This document shows positions 53,736-62,559 of a stretch of 64,000 nucleotides of DNA, in pieces. The translations under genes were made by a program, and so were the position numbers. The DNA lies in contig NZ_JAUSVF010000004.1 in NCBI RefSeq assembly GCF_030814475.1, positions 1 to 64,000 on the forward strand, written 5' to 3'. Positions within the stretch are counted from its first letter, which is position 1, and every line of letters starts with the position of its first letter. Below the pieces are notes generated by a model, which saw only the letters and a list, made by a program, of their open reading frames with translations, made no database searches and was not told the origin of the DNA. This stretch comes from Pararhizobium capsulatum DSM 1112 (lineage in GTDB: Bacteria; Pseudomonadota; Alphaproteobacteria; Rhizobiales; Rhizobiaceae).

Positions 53736-54680
53736 ATGCGAACGGCGAAATCGGCCTATCCCCTGACCTGGCGCATCATGGATGCTCTGGAAGCTTTCGC
53801 GGCTTTAGTCTGGCCTGCGCGCTTCGGCCGCGCGATACCGTGGCTGATGCTGGCGCCCGCCCTGCTGCTCGTCGGCCTGCTGGTGCTCGGTCTCTGGCAG
53901 ATCGGCGATGCCAGCCTGCGGACACTGGATACGACCACCTTTCTGATGTCGGAGACCTATACGCTTTCAAATTACCAGCGTGCCTTTACCGAAAGCCTGT
54001 TTGCAGTCGTTGCCTGGCGCAGCCTTGTGGGGTCGCTGATCGTCACGGCCGTGACGCTTGTTCTAGCCTTTCCCTATGCCTACGTGATGGTCCAAACATC
54101 CTCGCCGATAACGCGCAAGCTGTTGTTGATCGCGCTCTTTCTGCCCTTCTTCATCGGGCAGGTGGTGCGGGCCTATGGCTGGCTGGTCATTCTGGGCAAT
54201 CAGGGAATGGTCAACGAGGCGCTCGGCCTTGTCGGCATCGCGCCGATCAGGCTTCTTTACAATTATTGGGCCGTGCTCTTCGGCCTTGTCCAATATATGC
54301 TGCCGTTCGCTGTCCTGATGCTCGCACCGGCGCTGACCGCCATTCCGGAAGAGCTGGAAGCTGCGGCTGGCTCTCTCGGCGCCGACTGGGTGCGCACCTT
54401 CCGCCATGTCGTCCTGCCACTCGCAAGGCCGGGCCTGGTGGGTGCGGGTCTCGTCGTGCTCACCCTGTCGCTCACCGATTTCGCCATGCCCGCCATCCTC
54501 GGCGGCGGAAGCCAGGATTTCATCGCCAACGCTATCTACGACCAGTTCTTCCGCACATCGGACCAGGGACTGGGCTCGACGCTGGCGCTGTTGCTGGTCG
54601 CCGTCGGCTCGCTCCTTGTCGGTCTGGTCTTCACCCTGTTCGGCGCTGGCACTCTGGCCATGGGGAGGGGGCGCCGATGA
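53736..54680 (+). CDS. ABC importer permease, PotB type
   Basis: 314 residues with six to seven membrane helices and the cytoplasmic EAA loop EELEAAAGSLGADWVRTFRH that docks on the ATPase. It is longer at the N-terminus (~35 residues before the first helix) than average. The stop overlaps the ATG of the second permease by four bases. Confidence 0.94.
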   Translation: MRTAKSAYPLTWRIMDALEAFAALVWPARFGRAIPWLMLAPALLLVGLLVLGLWQIGDASLRTLDTTTFLMSETYTLSNYQRAFTESLFAVVAWRSLVGSLIVTAVTLVLAFPYAYVMVQTSSPITRKLLLIALFLPFFIGQVVRAYGWLVILGNQGMVNEALGLVGIAPIRLLYNYWAVLFGLVQYMLPFAVLMLAPALTAIPEELEAAAGSLGADWVRTFRHVVLPLARPGLVGAGLVVLTLSLTDFAMPAILGGGSQDFIANAIYDQFFRTSDQGLGSTLALLLVAVGSLLVGLVFTLFGAGTLAMGRGRR

Positions 54681-55477
54681 CTGTCCCGTTGAGCAAAACC
54701 ATCGTTCTTTGGATTTTCGTCGTCGCGGTGCTCGTTCTTCTGTCGGCACCGACGATCGTGATCCTCGGCGCTTCCTTCACGTCCGGAAATATCATCACCT
54801 TTCCGCCAGAGGGCTTTTCGCTGAAATGGTACGAGAAAATCGCCACCTCGCGCGATCTGTGGGACGCCTTCCTGCGTTCGCTCTATGTCTCGGCAATCTG
54901 CACCATCGTTGCGATCCCGGTGGGAACGCTGGCCGGTATCGTACTTGCCAAATATGCGATCCGCTTTGAAAAATCGGTCCAGCTCTATCTGTTGCTGCCC
55001 TTCACCATCCCGCTCATCGGTTCCGGCATCGGACTGATGCTGATCTTCGGCGAGGCACGGTTGCTGGGCCAGCTCTGGCCCGTCGGGCTGGCCTGCTGCG
55101 TCATCAACCTGCCGTTCATGATCTGGGCCGTGACGGCAAGCGCCTCCAGCCTTGATCCGGATCTTGAACTCGCCGCCGCCAGCTGCGGCGCGCCACCGCT
55201 CTCCACCTTCCTGCATGTGACCCTGCCCGCTGTCATGCCCGGAGTTATCAGCGGGTCGCTGCTGATGTTCATTCTGGCGCTGAATGAATTTCTGGTGAGC
55301 CTGCTTTTGACGGATGCACGCATCGTGACGCTGCCGGTCCAGATCTACAATTCCATCCGCTCCATCATCACGCCCGATCTGGCGGCGATCTCGGTGGTCT
55401 TCATCGCCTGCGCGGCGCTGGCGATCGTTCTGCTCGATCGCCTCGTCGGTCTTGAAATCTTCCTCAGATCCAAATGA
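54677..55477 (+). CDS. ABC importer permease, PotC type
   Basis: 266 residues, six membrane helices, EAA loop DPDLELAAASCGAPPLSTFL (the usual Gly-Ala is here SCGA). It forms the heterodimeric channel with the upstream permease, and translational overlap ensures equal amounts. The short gap to the next gene indicates one transcript. Confidence 0.94.
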   Translation: MTVPLSKTIVLWIFVVAVLVLLSAPTIVILGASFTSGNIITFPPEGFSLKWYEKIATSRDLWDAFLRSLYVSAICTIVAIPVGTLAGIVLAKYAIRFEKSVQLYLLLPFTIPLIGSGIGLMLIFGEARLLGQLWPVGLACCVINLPFMIWAVTASASSLDPDLELAAASCGAPPLSTFLHVTLPAVMPGVISGSLLMFILALNEFLVSLLLTDARIVTLPVQIYNSIRSIITPDLAAISVVFIACAALAIVLLDRLVGLEIFLRSK

Positions 55478-55520
55478 TGCAGAAGCCGGCGCGATGCACT
55501 GGCGAAACGGGAAAACAGCC

Positions 55521-56837
55521 ATGTCAGACGTCTCCTTTCACGATCTCTCCACATTGGATGCGCCAAGCCGCGCAGCGCTCCTGCGCCGGTCGGAGACCGA
55601 CCTCTCCGGTTTCATGGAAACGGTGAAGCCGATCATCGAGGCGGTTCGCGTCGAGGGTGACGCCGCCCTGGTGCGTTACGCGCGCGAACTGGACAAGGCG
55701 GATTTGGACGAGAGCCGCCTGAAGGCAACGGAAGTCGAATTCAACGCAGCTTTCGATCTGGTTGAGGACGATGTCATCGAGGCCATCCGATTCGGTATCG
55801 ACAACATCCGCCGCTTCCACGAAGTGCAGAAACCGGAACCGATGTGGCTAAAGGAAATGCGCCCCGGCGCCTATGCTGGTGACCGCTTCACGCCGATCCG
55901 CTCCGTTGCGCTCTACGTTCCCCGCGGCAAGGGCGCATTCCCCTCCGTGACCATGATGACGGCCGTGCCCGCCGTGGTCGCCGGCGTGCCGGAGATTGCT
56001 ATCGTCACACCGCCGGCGCCAGATGGATCCGTGGATGCCGCGACACTGGTCGCAGCCCGCCTCGCCGGCGTCTCCAACGTTTACAAAGTCGGCGGCGCGC
56101 AGGCCGTTGCAGCTGTGGCCTACGGCACGCAGACCGTCAGGCCGGCGCTGAAGATCGTCGGTCCGGGAAGTCCCTTCGTGGTGGCGGCCAAGCGGCTTTT
56201 GTCCGGCACCATCGATCCCGGTCTGCCCGCTGGCCCGTCCGAGGCGGTCATCTTTGCCGACGAAACGGTGAAGGGCGGCCTGGCGGCGCTAGACCTTCTG
56301 GTCGAAGCCGAGCACGGTCCGGATTCTTCCGCCTACCTCGTCACGCACAGCCGCCGCGTGGCCGAAGAGGCCCTCGCCGCCCTGCCCGATCACTGGGCCC
56401 GCATGACCGAACAACGCGTCGCCTTCTCGAAAGCGGTGCTCACCGGCCGCTGCGGTGGCATCGTGCTCACCTCCTCGCTTGAAGAAAGCTATCGCTTCGT
56501 CAACGACTATGCGCCGGAACATCTCGAAATCCTGTCGACCGATGCCTTCGCCCATCTCGGCCATATTACGGAAGCTGCGGAAATCCTCATGGGGCCGCAT
56601 ACGCCGGTCTCGATCGGCAATTTCGGTCTCGGGCCTAATGCAGTTCTGCCAACAAGTCGCTGGGCGCGCACCTACGGACCGCTGTCGGTGACTGATTTTG
56701 TCAAGCGCTCGTCGATCGGCTACGTCACGGCGTCGGCCTATCCGGAATTTGCAAGACATGCCCGCACCCTGGCCCGCTACGAGGGCTTCTCCTCACACGA
56801 GCACGCGGTCTCCGATGTTCGCAAGGAATACCTGTGA
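55521..56837 (+). CDS. Histidinol-dehydrogenase homologue acting on another alcohol (HpsN-like)
   Basis: 438 residues, full-length HisD fold: YVPRGKGAFPSVTMMTAVPA, KVGGAQAVAAVAYGTQTV, GPGSPFVVAAKRLL and AGPSEAVIFAD. The acid-base pair E333-H334 (NDYAPEHLEI) and H265 and H426 are kept. But the position of zinc ligand Gln259 of E. coli HisD is Glu262, zinc ligand Asp360 is Asn367, and the substrate-contacting His367 is Ala374 (GNFGLGPNAVLP). These changes argue against histidinol as substrate. HpsN, the sulfopropanediol 3-dehydrogenase, is the characterised non-histidine member of this family. ATG 55521 starts 43 bp after the permease; the stop overlaps the next start. Confidence 0.85.
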   Translation: MSDVSFHDLSTLDAPSRAALLRRSETDLSGFMETVKPIIEAVRVEGDAALVRYARELDKADLDESRLKATEVEFNAAFDLVEDDVIEAIRFGIDNIRRFHEVQKPEPMWLKEMRPGAYAGDRFTPIRSVALYVPRGKGAFPSVTMMTAVPAVVAGVPEIAIVTPPAPDGSVDAATLVAARLAGVSNVYKVGGAQAVAAVAYGTQTVRPALKIVGPGSPFVVAAKRLLSGTIDPGLPAGPSEAVIFADETVKGGLAALDLLVEAEHGPDSSAYLVTHSRRVAEEALAALPDHWARMTEQRVAFSKAVLTGRCGGIVLTSSLEESYRFVNDYAPEHLEILSTDAFAHLGHITEAAEILMGPHTPVSIGNFGLGPNAVLPTSRWARTYGPLSVTDFVKRSSIGYVTASAYPEFARHARTLARYEGFSSHEHAVSDVRKEYL

Positions 56838-57868
56838 CGATGAAGGCGGCAAGACTCTATGCAGTGGGCGATATCCGGGTGGAGGACATTGACATCCCCG
56901 GCCCGCTTGCCCCCGGCTGGGTCCGGGTTGCTGTTGCCGCAGCAGGCATCTGCGGCTCTGACCTTCACAATTTTCGCACCGGGCAGTGGATCACGCGATC
57001 GCCGTCCGTAGCAGGGCACGAGTTCGCTGGTGTGGTAATGGAGGTCGGAGCGGGCGTTTCGCAATTTACTGAGGGCGATACCGTCGTTGCCGATTCCCGG
57101 TTCTGGTGCGGCGAATGCCCCGCCTGCCGAAGCGGCCGACACAACATCTGCCATCATCTCGGCTTCGTCGGAGAAATCTGCGACGGTGGCTTTGCAGAGC
57201 AGTCGGCATTGCCGGCACGGCTGCTGGTCAGGCACGATCCGGCGTTGGATCCGGCGATTGCGGCCATGGCCGAGCCGCTGGCTGTCGCCCTGCATGCGGT
57301 GCGACGGCAGGCGATTCCGTCCGGCGAGCCCGTTCTCGTTGTCGGCTGCGGTCCGATCGGCGGACTTGCGGCTCTTCTGCTGTCGCACCTGCATGATGGC
57401 CCTGTCCTCGTCTGCGACCGCAACGCGGATCGCGCAAGGCTGGTTGCGCGGGTGACCGGTGCCTCAAACGTCACCCTCGACACGGAATCCTTTCGCGACG
57501 CGCTTTCCGGACGGGTGCTTCGCTACGCCTTAGACGCGACGGGCAATATTGAGGTCCTGATGCGGGTTATCGCACATCTTGGCGGCGGCGGTTCACTGAC
57601 ACTGGTCGGCATCTCGCATGGTCGCATCGATCTCGACCCGAATATGCTCGTCGAGCGCGAAATCGCGCTCATCGGCTGCCATGCCTTTTCCAGCGAGTTG
57701 CCGGAAGCCGTCGCCATGCTGCCCGGACTGGCGGACGCTCTTGCCAAACTGATCGACCGGGAAATAGCAATCGAGGCCTTGCCGCAAACCTATGAACGAC
57801 TCCTTGCCGGCAACGCGACGCGTCTCAAGACGATTGTCCGATTTGCCCGAAACGAGTGCCGCCCTTGA
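56834..57868 (+). CDS. Zinc-dependent alcohol dehydrogenase (MDR)
   Basis: 344 residues. Catalytic zinc site C-G-S-D in AGICGSDLHNFRTG and GHEFAG, structural zinc lobe CGECPACRSGRHNIC, and the Rossmann motif VVGCGPIGGLAALL. A GTG at 56834 overlaps the HisD-like stop, with AAGGAA upstream; ATG 56840 is the alternative. It probably oxidises or reduces the second carbon of the operon substrate, together with the SDR (an epimerising pair in sulfopropanediol degraders). Overlap with the regulator frame follows. Confidence 0.92.
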   Translation: MTMKAARLYAVGDIRVEDIDIPGPLAPGWVRVAVAAAGICGSDLHNFRTGQWITRSPSVAGHEFAGVVMEVGAGVSQFTEGDTVVADSRFWCGECPACRSGRHNICHHLGFVGEICDGGFAEQSALPARLLVRHDPALDPAIAAMAEPLAVALHAVRRQAIPSGEPVLVVGCGPIGGLAALLLSHLHDGPVLVCDRNADRARLVARVTGASNVTLDTESFRDALSGRVLRYALDATGNIEVLMRVIAHLGGGGSLTLVGISHGRIDLDPNMLVEREIALIGCHAFSSELPEAVAMLPGLADALAKLIDREIAIEALPQTYERLLAGNATRLKTIVRFARNECRP

Positions 57869-58656
57869 CCCAATCCTCCGACGGAAAGCCGGCCGCGATG
57901 ACTACCCTGTCCGACCATGCGAGCCCCCTTTACGAGAAGGTCAAGGACTACGTCCTCACGCATATCGGCAGCGGCGAATGGGACAGGAACCGCAAGCTGC
58001 CGTCCGAGCACGATCTGGTGGCGACGCTCGGCGTTTCGCGCATGACCGTTCACAGAGCGCTGCGGGAATTGACGTCGGAAGGTTATCTCCTGCGTATCCA
58101 GGGGGTGGGAACATTCGTCGCGCCGCCTAAGCCGCAATCGACCCTGATCGAGGTCGCCAACATTGCCACCGAGATAAGTGGGCGCGGCGGACAACATCGC
58201 GCCGAGGTCATTCTCATCGAAACCATACGGCCGGAAATCGAACTTTTGGCAGCCTTCGAGGCCGGTGGACAGATCCGCGTTGCCCATTCGATCGTCGTCC
58301 ATTTCGACAACGGCATTCCTGTCCAGGTCGAAGAGCGCTTCGTCAACTCGGAGCTCGTGCCGGACTACGAGCGGCAGGACTTCGTCGCTATGACGACCTA
58401 CGACTATCTGCAGCGCTCGACGCCGATGACCGAAGTGGAACACGTCATTTCCGCCATTGGAGCGGATGCCGAAACCGCACGGATGCTGAAGCTGGAAGAA
58501 GGGGCTCCCTGCCTGCTTCTTCACCGACGGACCTGGTCCGGTCCAAATGTCGCGACGGTCAACCGGCTTACCTATGCCGGCGACCGCTATTCCCTCGGCA
58601 GCCGTTATGCGCCGTCATCGCTGAAATACCGTCAAAAACTGGAAGATGAAAGATGA
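57856..58656 (+). CDS. GntR-family regulator, HutC subfamily
   Basis: A winged HTH at about 20-90 (LYEKVKDYVLTHIGSGEW, LPSEHDLVATLGVSRMTVHR) is followed by a UTRA effector domain with the typical FDNGIPVQVEERFVN and CLLLHRRTWS. A GTG at 57856 overlaps the upstream gene; ATG 57898 would still keep the HTH and is as likely. Being inside the operon it probably represses it, with the TTGT...ACAA repeat at 50477 as candidate operator, and is relieved by a pathway intermediate. Confidence 0.92.
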   Translation: MPPLTQSSDGKPAAMTTLSDHASPLYEKVKDYVLTHIGSGEWDRNRKLPSEHDLVATLGVSRMTVHRALRELTSEGYLLRIQGVGTFVAPPKPQSTLIEVANIATEISGRGGQHRAEVILIETIRPEIELLAAFEAGGQIRVAHSIVVHFDNGIPVQVEERFVNSELVPDYERQDFVAMTTYDYLQRSTPMTEVEHVISAIGADAETARMLKLEEGAPCLLLHRRTWSGPNVATVNRLTYAGDRYSLGSRYAPSSLKYRQKLEDER

Positions 58657-59939
58657 CTGAAAACAACAGCAGGACATCGGACATTCGCCGGATGGCACGA
58701 ACTGACGAGCCGACGGCGACGGCACTTCTCGGCAGCCTGCTTCTGGATCTGTTTTCGCTGAAGGCGGAGTCGATCCGCATCAACCGCGATCAGTACAGCC
58801 TGAATTCGTTGAACGGCTTTTTTGACGCTGATGGCCAGTCATTTTTCTTCAAGTTTCATCAGGAGGACGGTGAAGAGGCGATGTCCGGCGAATATTATCG
58901 CGCCGACATCCTTGCCCGCGCCGGGCTTCCGGTGGATCAGCCGGTCTATATGTCGGTTCTGCCCGGAGAACAGATACTCATCTACCGTCGGCGCAGCGAT
59001 CCGCGCTTTTCCGATGTGCTGCGGGCGCTGGATCTCAACCCCGATCCGGTGGTGGAATCGAAGGCCGTTGCTGCCGAGAAGGAGCTTTCCGCCAGGGTGC
59101 TTTCCGTATACCTGGAAAGCCTGCATGTCGTAACGCCGCAGGAGGTGGCGGCCGAGCCGATCCATAGACTGTTCTATGACCGGCTGGTCGATCCGCAATC
59201 CGGCGCCATTCCCGGCGGACGCTACAAAACCTTTTACGTTGGCGAGCGGTTTCTTTTCCCGGGCGTCGATCTCGATTGGGAGGCTTTCTCTAAGGCCCGG
59301 ATCGTGATCAATGGCCGGCGATATCGTCACAGCTTCGGCGAACTCTTCTACCTTGCGAGTATTCGGTTGAGGCCCGACCGGCTTGCCGACGCCGGTGGCG
59401 TCGTCGCGCACGGCGATGCGCACAATGCGAATGTCTGGTACACGGAGACGGATGACCGGGCGCAGCTGACCTATTTCGATCCGGCTTTTGCTGGGCAGAA
59501 CGTTCCGACCCTTCTGGCTGAGGTTAAGACGACCTTCCATAATGTTTTCGCGCACCCGCTGTGGCTCTATGATGCCGCGGAAGCTGAGAAACGATATTCG
59601 GGACTTGCCCGCTACGAGGCCGGAACGCTTTTCTTGGAAACCGATTGGGATTTGAGCGCGGTGCGACGCAAATTATTGGATGTGAAGGCTGACAATTTGT
59701 GGCGGCCTCTTCTAAGCGCGTTGGATGCGCGTGGCATGCTTCCTGCGGATTGGCGTCGCGTCATTCGCCTTGCGCATTTTCTGTGCCCGACCCTTGTCAT
59801 GAACATCAGGGCCGGGGCGTCGACTCACAATCCGACCTCTTCGCTCATCGCCATCGCCATCGCCGTGATGGTGGGTAGCGAACCGGAGACTGAAGACGAC
59901 TTGATGTCACGGTTTCTGGATCGCATTGATCCGGCCTGA
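58653..59939 (+). CDS. Aminoglycoside-phosphotransferase-fold kinase of unknown substrate
   Basis: 428 residues; the ATG overlaps the regulator stop by four bases. Kinase elements are in order: Lys67 in FFFKFHQ, Glu79/80 on the following helix (SGEYYRAD), the Brenner motif HGDAHNAN at 253-260 and the metal-binding Asp276 in YFDPAFAG. All catalytic residues look intact. The protein is longer than antibiotic kinases and closer to metabolite kinases of this fold. Its place as the last gene of a transport-oxidation operon suggests it phosphorylates a pathway intermediate, or the imported substrate, though resistance or regulation remain possible. Confidence 0.82.
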   Translation: MTENNSRTSDIRRMARTDEPTATALLGSLLLDLFSLKAESIRINRDQYSLNSLNGFFDADGQSFFFKFHQEDGEEAMSGEYYRADILARAGLPVDQPVYMSVLPGEQILIYRRRSDPRFSDVLRALDLNPDPVVESKAVAAEKELSARVLSVYLESLHVVTPQEVAAEPIHRLFYDRLVDPQSGAIPGGRYKTFYVGERFLFPGVDLDWEAFSKARIVINGRRYRHSFGELFYLASIRLRPDRLADAGGVVAHGDAHNANVWYTETDDRAQLTYFDPAFAGQNVPTLLAEVKTTFHNVFAHPLWLYDAAEAEKRYSGLARYEAGTLFLETDWDLSAVRRKLLDVKADNLWRPLLSALDARGMLPADWRRVIRLAHFLCPTLVMNIRAGASTHNPTSSLIAIAIAVMVGSEPETEDDLMSRFLDRIDPA

Positions 59940-60231
59940 TCAAACCGGGTCGAGTGGAGATATCGGCGGATTCTCGTAGAAAGCGACACCGTGTGCGGTG
60001 AGATGAAGTGCAGTTTCCATCAAATTATGGCTGAAACCGCACATCCCGTCGCAATGTTATAACGACCGATAAGGTTGGCTTATTAACTGTTTATTTCTTG
60101 AGCGGCGCATCGTAAGATCTAGCAGTAACTGGGAGGCAAAGACAGCGCTTTACCCCCTTCCCTGCCGCAGTTGCCTCGGTTTAGGCCGGTGCAGCGCCCC
60201 GCCAACATGCTTGAGCGCAGCACGGCATTTA

Positions 60232-60663
60232 TTAGTCACTGCGTGCGGTTGCCCTATGACCTTGTCCGCGCGCCAATTCGACGAAGCGGCGTTTGATCTC
60301 ATCGAACAGTGCCGGCGGTAGGGGGCCATAGTAGCCGGTCTCGGTATCGACAGGCCTTACATCTGGCCCCGGCCAGACAAATCGATTGCTCTCTGTCAAA
60401 ACAATCCAGGATCGCTCGTCGTCCAGTCCGAGACGACGTTTCGTCGCTGGTGGAATCTCGATGGCATCTCCTGGATCAGAGGGTGGCGAATGCGTGATGG
60501 GTAGAACCCGCACGGCAGGGGTTCCATCCTCCAAGGTTGCGACGATAGCCAACACGAGCGCCGGGCGATCCTTGTCACCCTCTTCACGACCTTCGAGATG
60601 CTGCCAATGCCAGAGATACGAATATCGGAAAACCCATCCGACCTTCGGTTCAGTCGGCAGCAT
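60232..60663 (-). CDS. PemK/MazF-like toxin
   Basis: 143 residues: FRYSYLWHWQHLEGREEGDK then DRPALVLAIVATLEDGTPAV and RVLPITHSPPSDPGDAIEIP, with SWIVLTESNRFVWPGPDVRP near the end. The W...E-G-xKxRPALV start and the central IEIP strand fit the PemK/MazF superfamily of ribonuclease toxins as found in this subgroup. It overlaps the antitoxin gene by 14 bp, antitoxin first, which is the usual order. Confidence 0.75.
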   Translation of the reverse strand: MLPTEPKVGWVFRYSYLWHWQHLEGREEGDKDRPALVLAIVATLEDGTPAVRVLPITHSPPSDPGDAIEIPPATKRRLGLDDERSWIVLTESNRFVWPGPDVRPVDTETGYYGPLPPALFDEIKRRFVELARGQGHRATARSD

Positions 60664-60928
60664 GCTTGTCGTTCAGCAGTTCGACGTTGAGATGGTCGAG
60701 ACCTGGCTCCATAGTCGACGCTTCGATGCCGGCAAGGTCCTCGTCGCCAAGTGTTGTTGTCAGGTCAACGCGACGATCGCGTTTCGCCAGACGCAGATAA
60801 TCCTCATAGGCGATCAAAACAGTGCGCGGTCGGCCATTCTTGGTGATAATTACCGGTTCACGTACGGCCGCATCCTGGTAGGCTCCGAAATTCTTGGAAA
60901 CCGCCGCCGCGGTTACAGTTGATGCCAT
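60650..60928 (-). CDS. Phd/YefM-type antitoxin
   Basis: 92 residues from ATG 60928 behind AAGGAGC. TVTAAAVSKNFGAYQDAAVR then EPVIITKNGRPRTVLIAYED is the characteristic Phd/YefM DNA-binding half, followed by a tail (LDHLNVELLNDK) that would wrap the toxin. It should repress its own promoter and neutralise the toxin. Partner of the PemK/MazF-like gene. Confidence 0.8.
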   Translation of the reverse strand: MASTVTAAAVSKNFGAYQDAAVREPVIITKNGRPRTVLIAYEDYLRLAKRDRRVDLTTTLGDEDLAGIEASTMEPGLDHLNVELLNDKHAAD

Positions 60929-61560
60929 GGTCAAGCTCCTTTGTTCCGTAATATACGGGATTTCCGTGACATCTGCAAACACGGGTTGGACCAGGCGAAC
61001 ACGAAGTTTCCAGGCGTGTTAAAAAATCGACACGATCGCTGCCGTGCCGCCGATGGAGCGCGAGACGCTGGCCGAATTCCTGCCCCCTCGAAAACGACTT
61101 CATAGCGTAAGTGCTTTCGGCCTGAGCGGACGACAGCCTGGTCGATGTCCGCCACTAGGCCCTGCTGATGGCCTTTGTCTTTGGCTGCCGACGGCGCTAG
61201 GAGATGGCAAAATCGTCGTACAGAGGACTTGATTGTCGGGGAACCGGTTCACGCCGATCCCGTTGGGCAACCCCCTCCCCTGCCGTGGCACCCCATCCAT
61301 CTCGGCTGCACCAGGACCACCAGTGGCGACAACCTAAACGAGAATGTCGTCGTGATCGCCCTGCCGGTATTCCCTCTGAAACTTTGAACGAGGCCGGCAT
61401 CGAGAATGAGCCTATCGTCCCGAGCATCGATCAATGGGGAATTGTGGAACGACTTGCAGGGCCGCCGCAGTGTCTATCAATCTGATCCTGAATTCCCCCG
61501 TTGCCAGGCAGATCTCGCCCCATCGCATACTCTACCACGGCCTGCGGTCGAGCTATCTGA
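60929..61560. other. Decayed DNA, no gene assigned
   Basis: Short frames on both strands mix fragments with no continuous family match. No terminal inverted repeats were noticed. Appears to be degraded accessory sequence upstream of the toxin-antitoxin pair. Confidence 0.4.
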
Positions 61561-62033
61561 TCAAACCCGCCAACCGCGATTGCTGAATGTTGGTGGGCAA
61601 GCAGCAATCGCCTTCATCGAACGATTGCCCAGGCGGCCGACTATTGTAACACCACAGAGCGTAAGATGGGTCCGGCGGCACGAGTGAATGTCTGAGCGCT
61701 GAGCACGCCATCGGGTGTATTGATCCAGTGAAACGGATCTTACTCTGGCGATATTGCTTCCACTCAACGAACCCCGGTCAGCGGCAATTTCTGCCCTGCC
61801 CCAAGCTTCAGCGCGGTCCATCAGCGAAGCCAACTCATGCTTCAAAATGTGCGTTCGTCGGAGGTCGTCCGCACGTTCGGCGTTGGTGCGGAGATCGTAA
61901 AAGGTGCCGATATCCGCGCCGGTTGCTTGCCGCGCCGCTTCCAGCTGGCCTTCAATTCGGCCAGTTCGACCTTTGTTTGGAAATAGCACTTCATGACCAT
62001 GATCATCTCACGATCGTTCACACTGATTTCCAT
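61561..62033 (-). pseudogene. Probable frameshifted small gene
   Basis: A GAGGAGGAACC site precedes ATG 62033, and the first ~30 codons (MEISVNDREMIMVMKCYFQT, KVELAELKA) look translated. Coding character then moves to the neighbouring frame: QLEAARQATGADIGTFYDLR, TNAERADDLRRTHILKHELA, SLMDRAEAWGRAEIAADRG. A one-base indel at about 61950 would join them into one helical protein. No family recognised. Confidence 0.4.
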
Positions 62034-62352
62034 GGTTCCTCCTCACAATGTCCTGGAGCTCGAGCGGTGAACGACAAGAATGGCAAAAGATGGATGCATC
62101 CCGGTTCGCACCGTGATCGCGGTCAGCGAAACGTATATTTCGGTGCGGGAGGAGGCGAGGCAGGTTTCGACAAATGACCGACAGCTTGTGAGGAGGAGAG
62201 CTTCTCGGAGGAGGTGAACCGTTTCCGATACGCTAGAGATTAGCAGGTCGAGGAGCCAAGTCGACACTGGCGCCTGCGATTATAGCTCCCAAGACGAAGA
62301 AGGCCGGGTTAAGCCCCGACCCTCCACAATGTCGTTTTTTGAGGGGTCAGGC

Positions 62353-62559
62353 CTAAGCCGTAAGATTGTCCGCCGACATCTTTCCTGACTTGCGATCTTT
62401 CGTTAGCTCGTAGGTAATTTTCTGGCCATCAGCCAGACCACGCATGCCAGCCCGCTCCACCGCGGAAACATGCACGAAGACATCTGCACTGCCGTCATCT
62501 GGCTGGATGAAACCAAACCCCTTCGTTGCGTTGAACCATTTTACCGTACCAGTTGCCAT
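62353..62559 (-). CDS. cspA: Cold-shock protein (CspA family)
   Basis: A 68-residue single cold-shock domain with RNP1 KGFGFIQP and RNP2 VFVHVSAV, ending TKDRKSGKMSADNLTA. It binds single-stranded nucleic acid and acts as an RNA chaperone; rhizobia hold many copies. GGGAGAAAACC-like sequence lies before the ATG. A weak hairpin follows the stop. Which paralogue it is cannot be told. Confidence 0.93.
   Translation of the reverse strand: MATGTVKWFNATKGFGFIQPDDGSADVFVHVSAVERAGMRGLADGQKITYELTKDRKSGKMSADNLTA

Noticed and set aside
53840..55477. 545-codon + strand frame covering both permeases
   Set aside because: Out of frame with PotB for its first two thirds and only becomes real at 54677 as PotC; the upstream part is Cys/Arg-rich shadow sequence.
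50894..59939. Operon as a histidine utilisation or biosynthesis locus, suggested by HutC-type regulator and HisD homologue
   Set aside because: No hut or other his genes are present and the HisD homologue lacks the substrate-binding His and two canonical zinc ligands.
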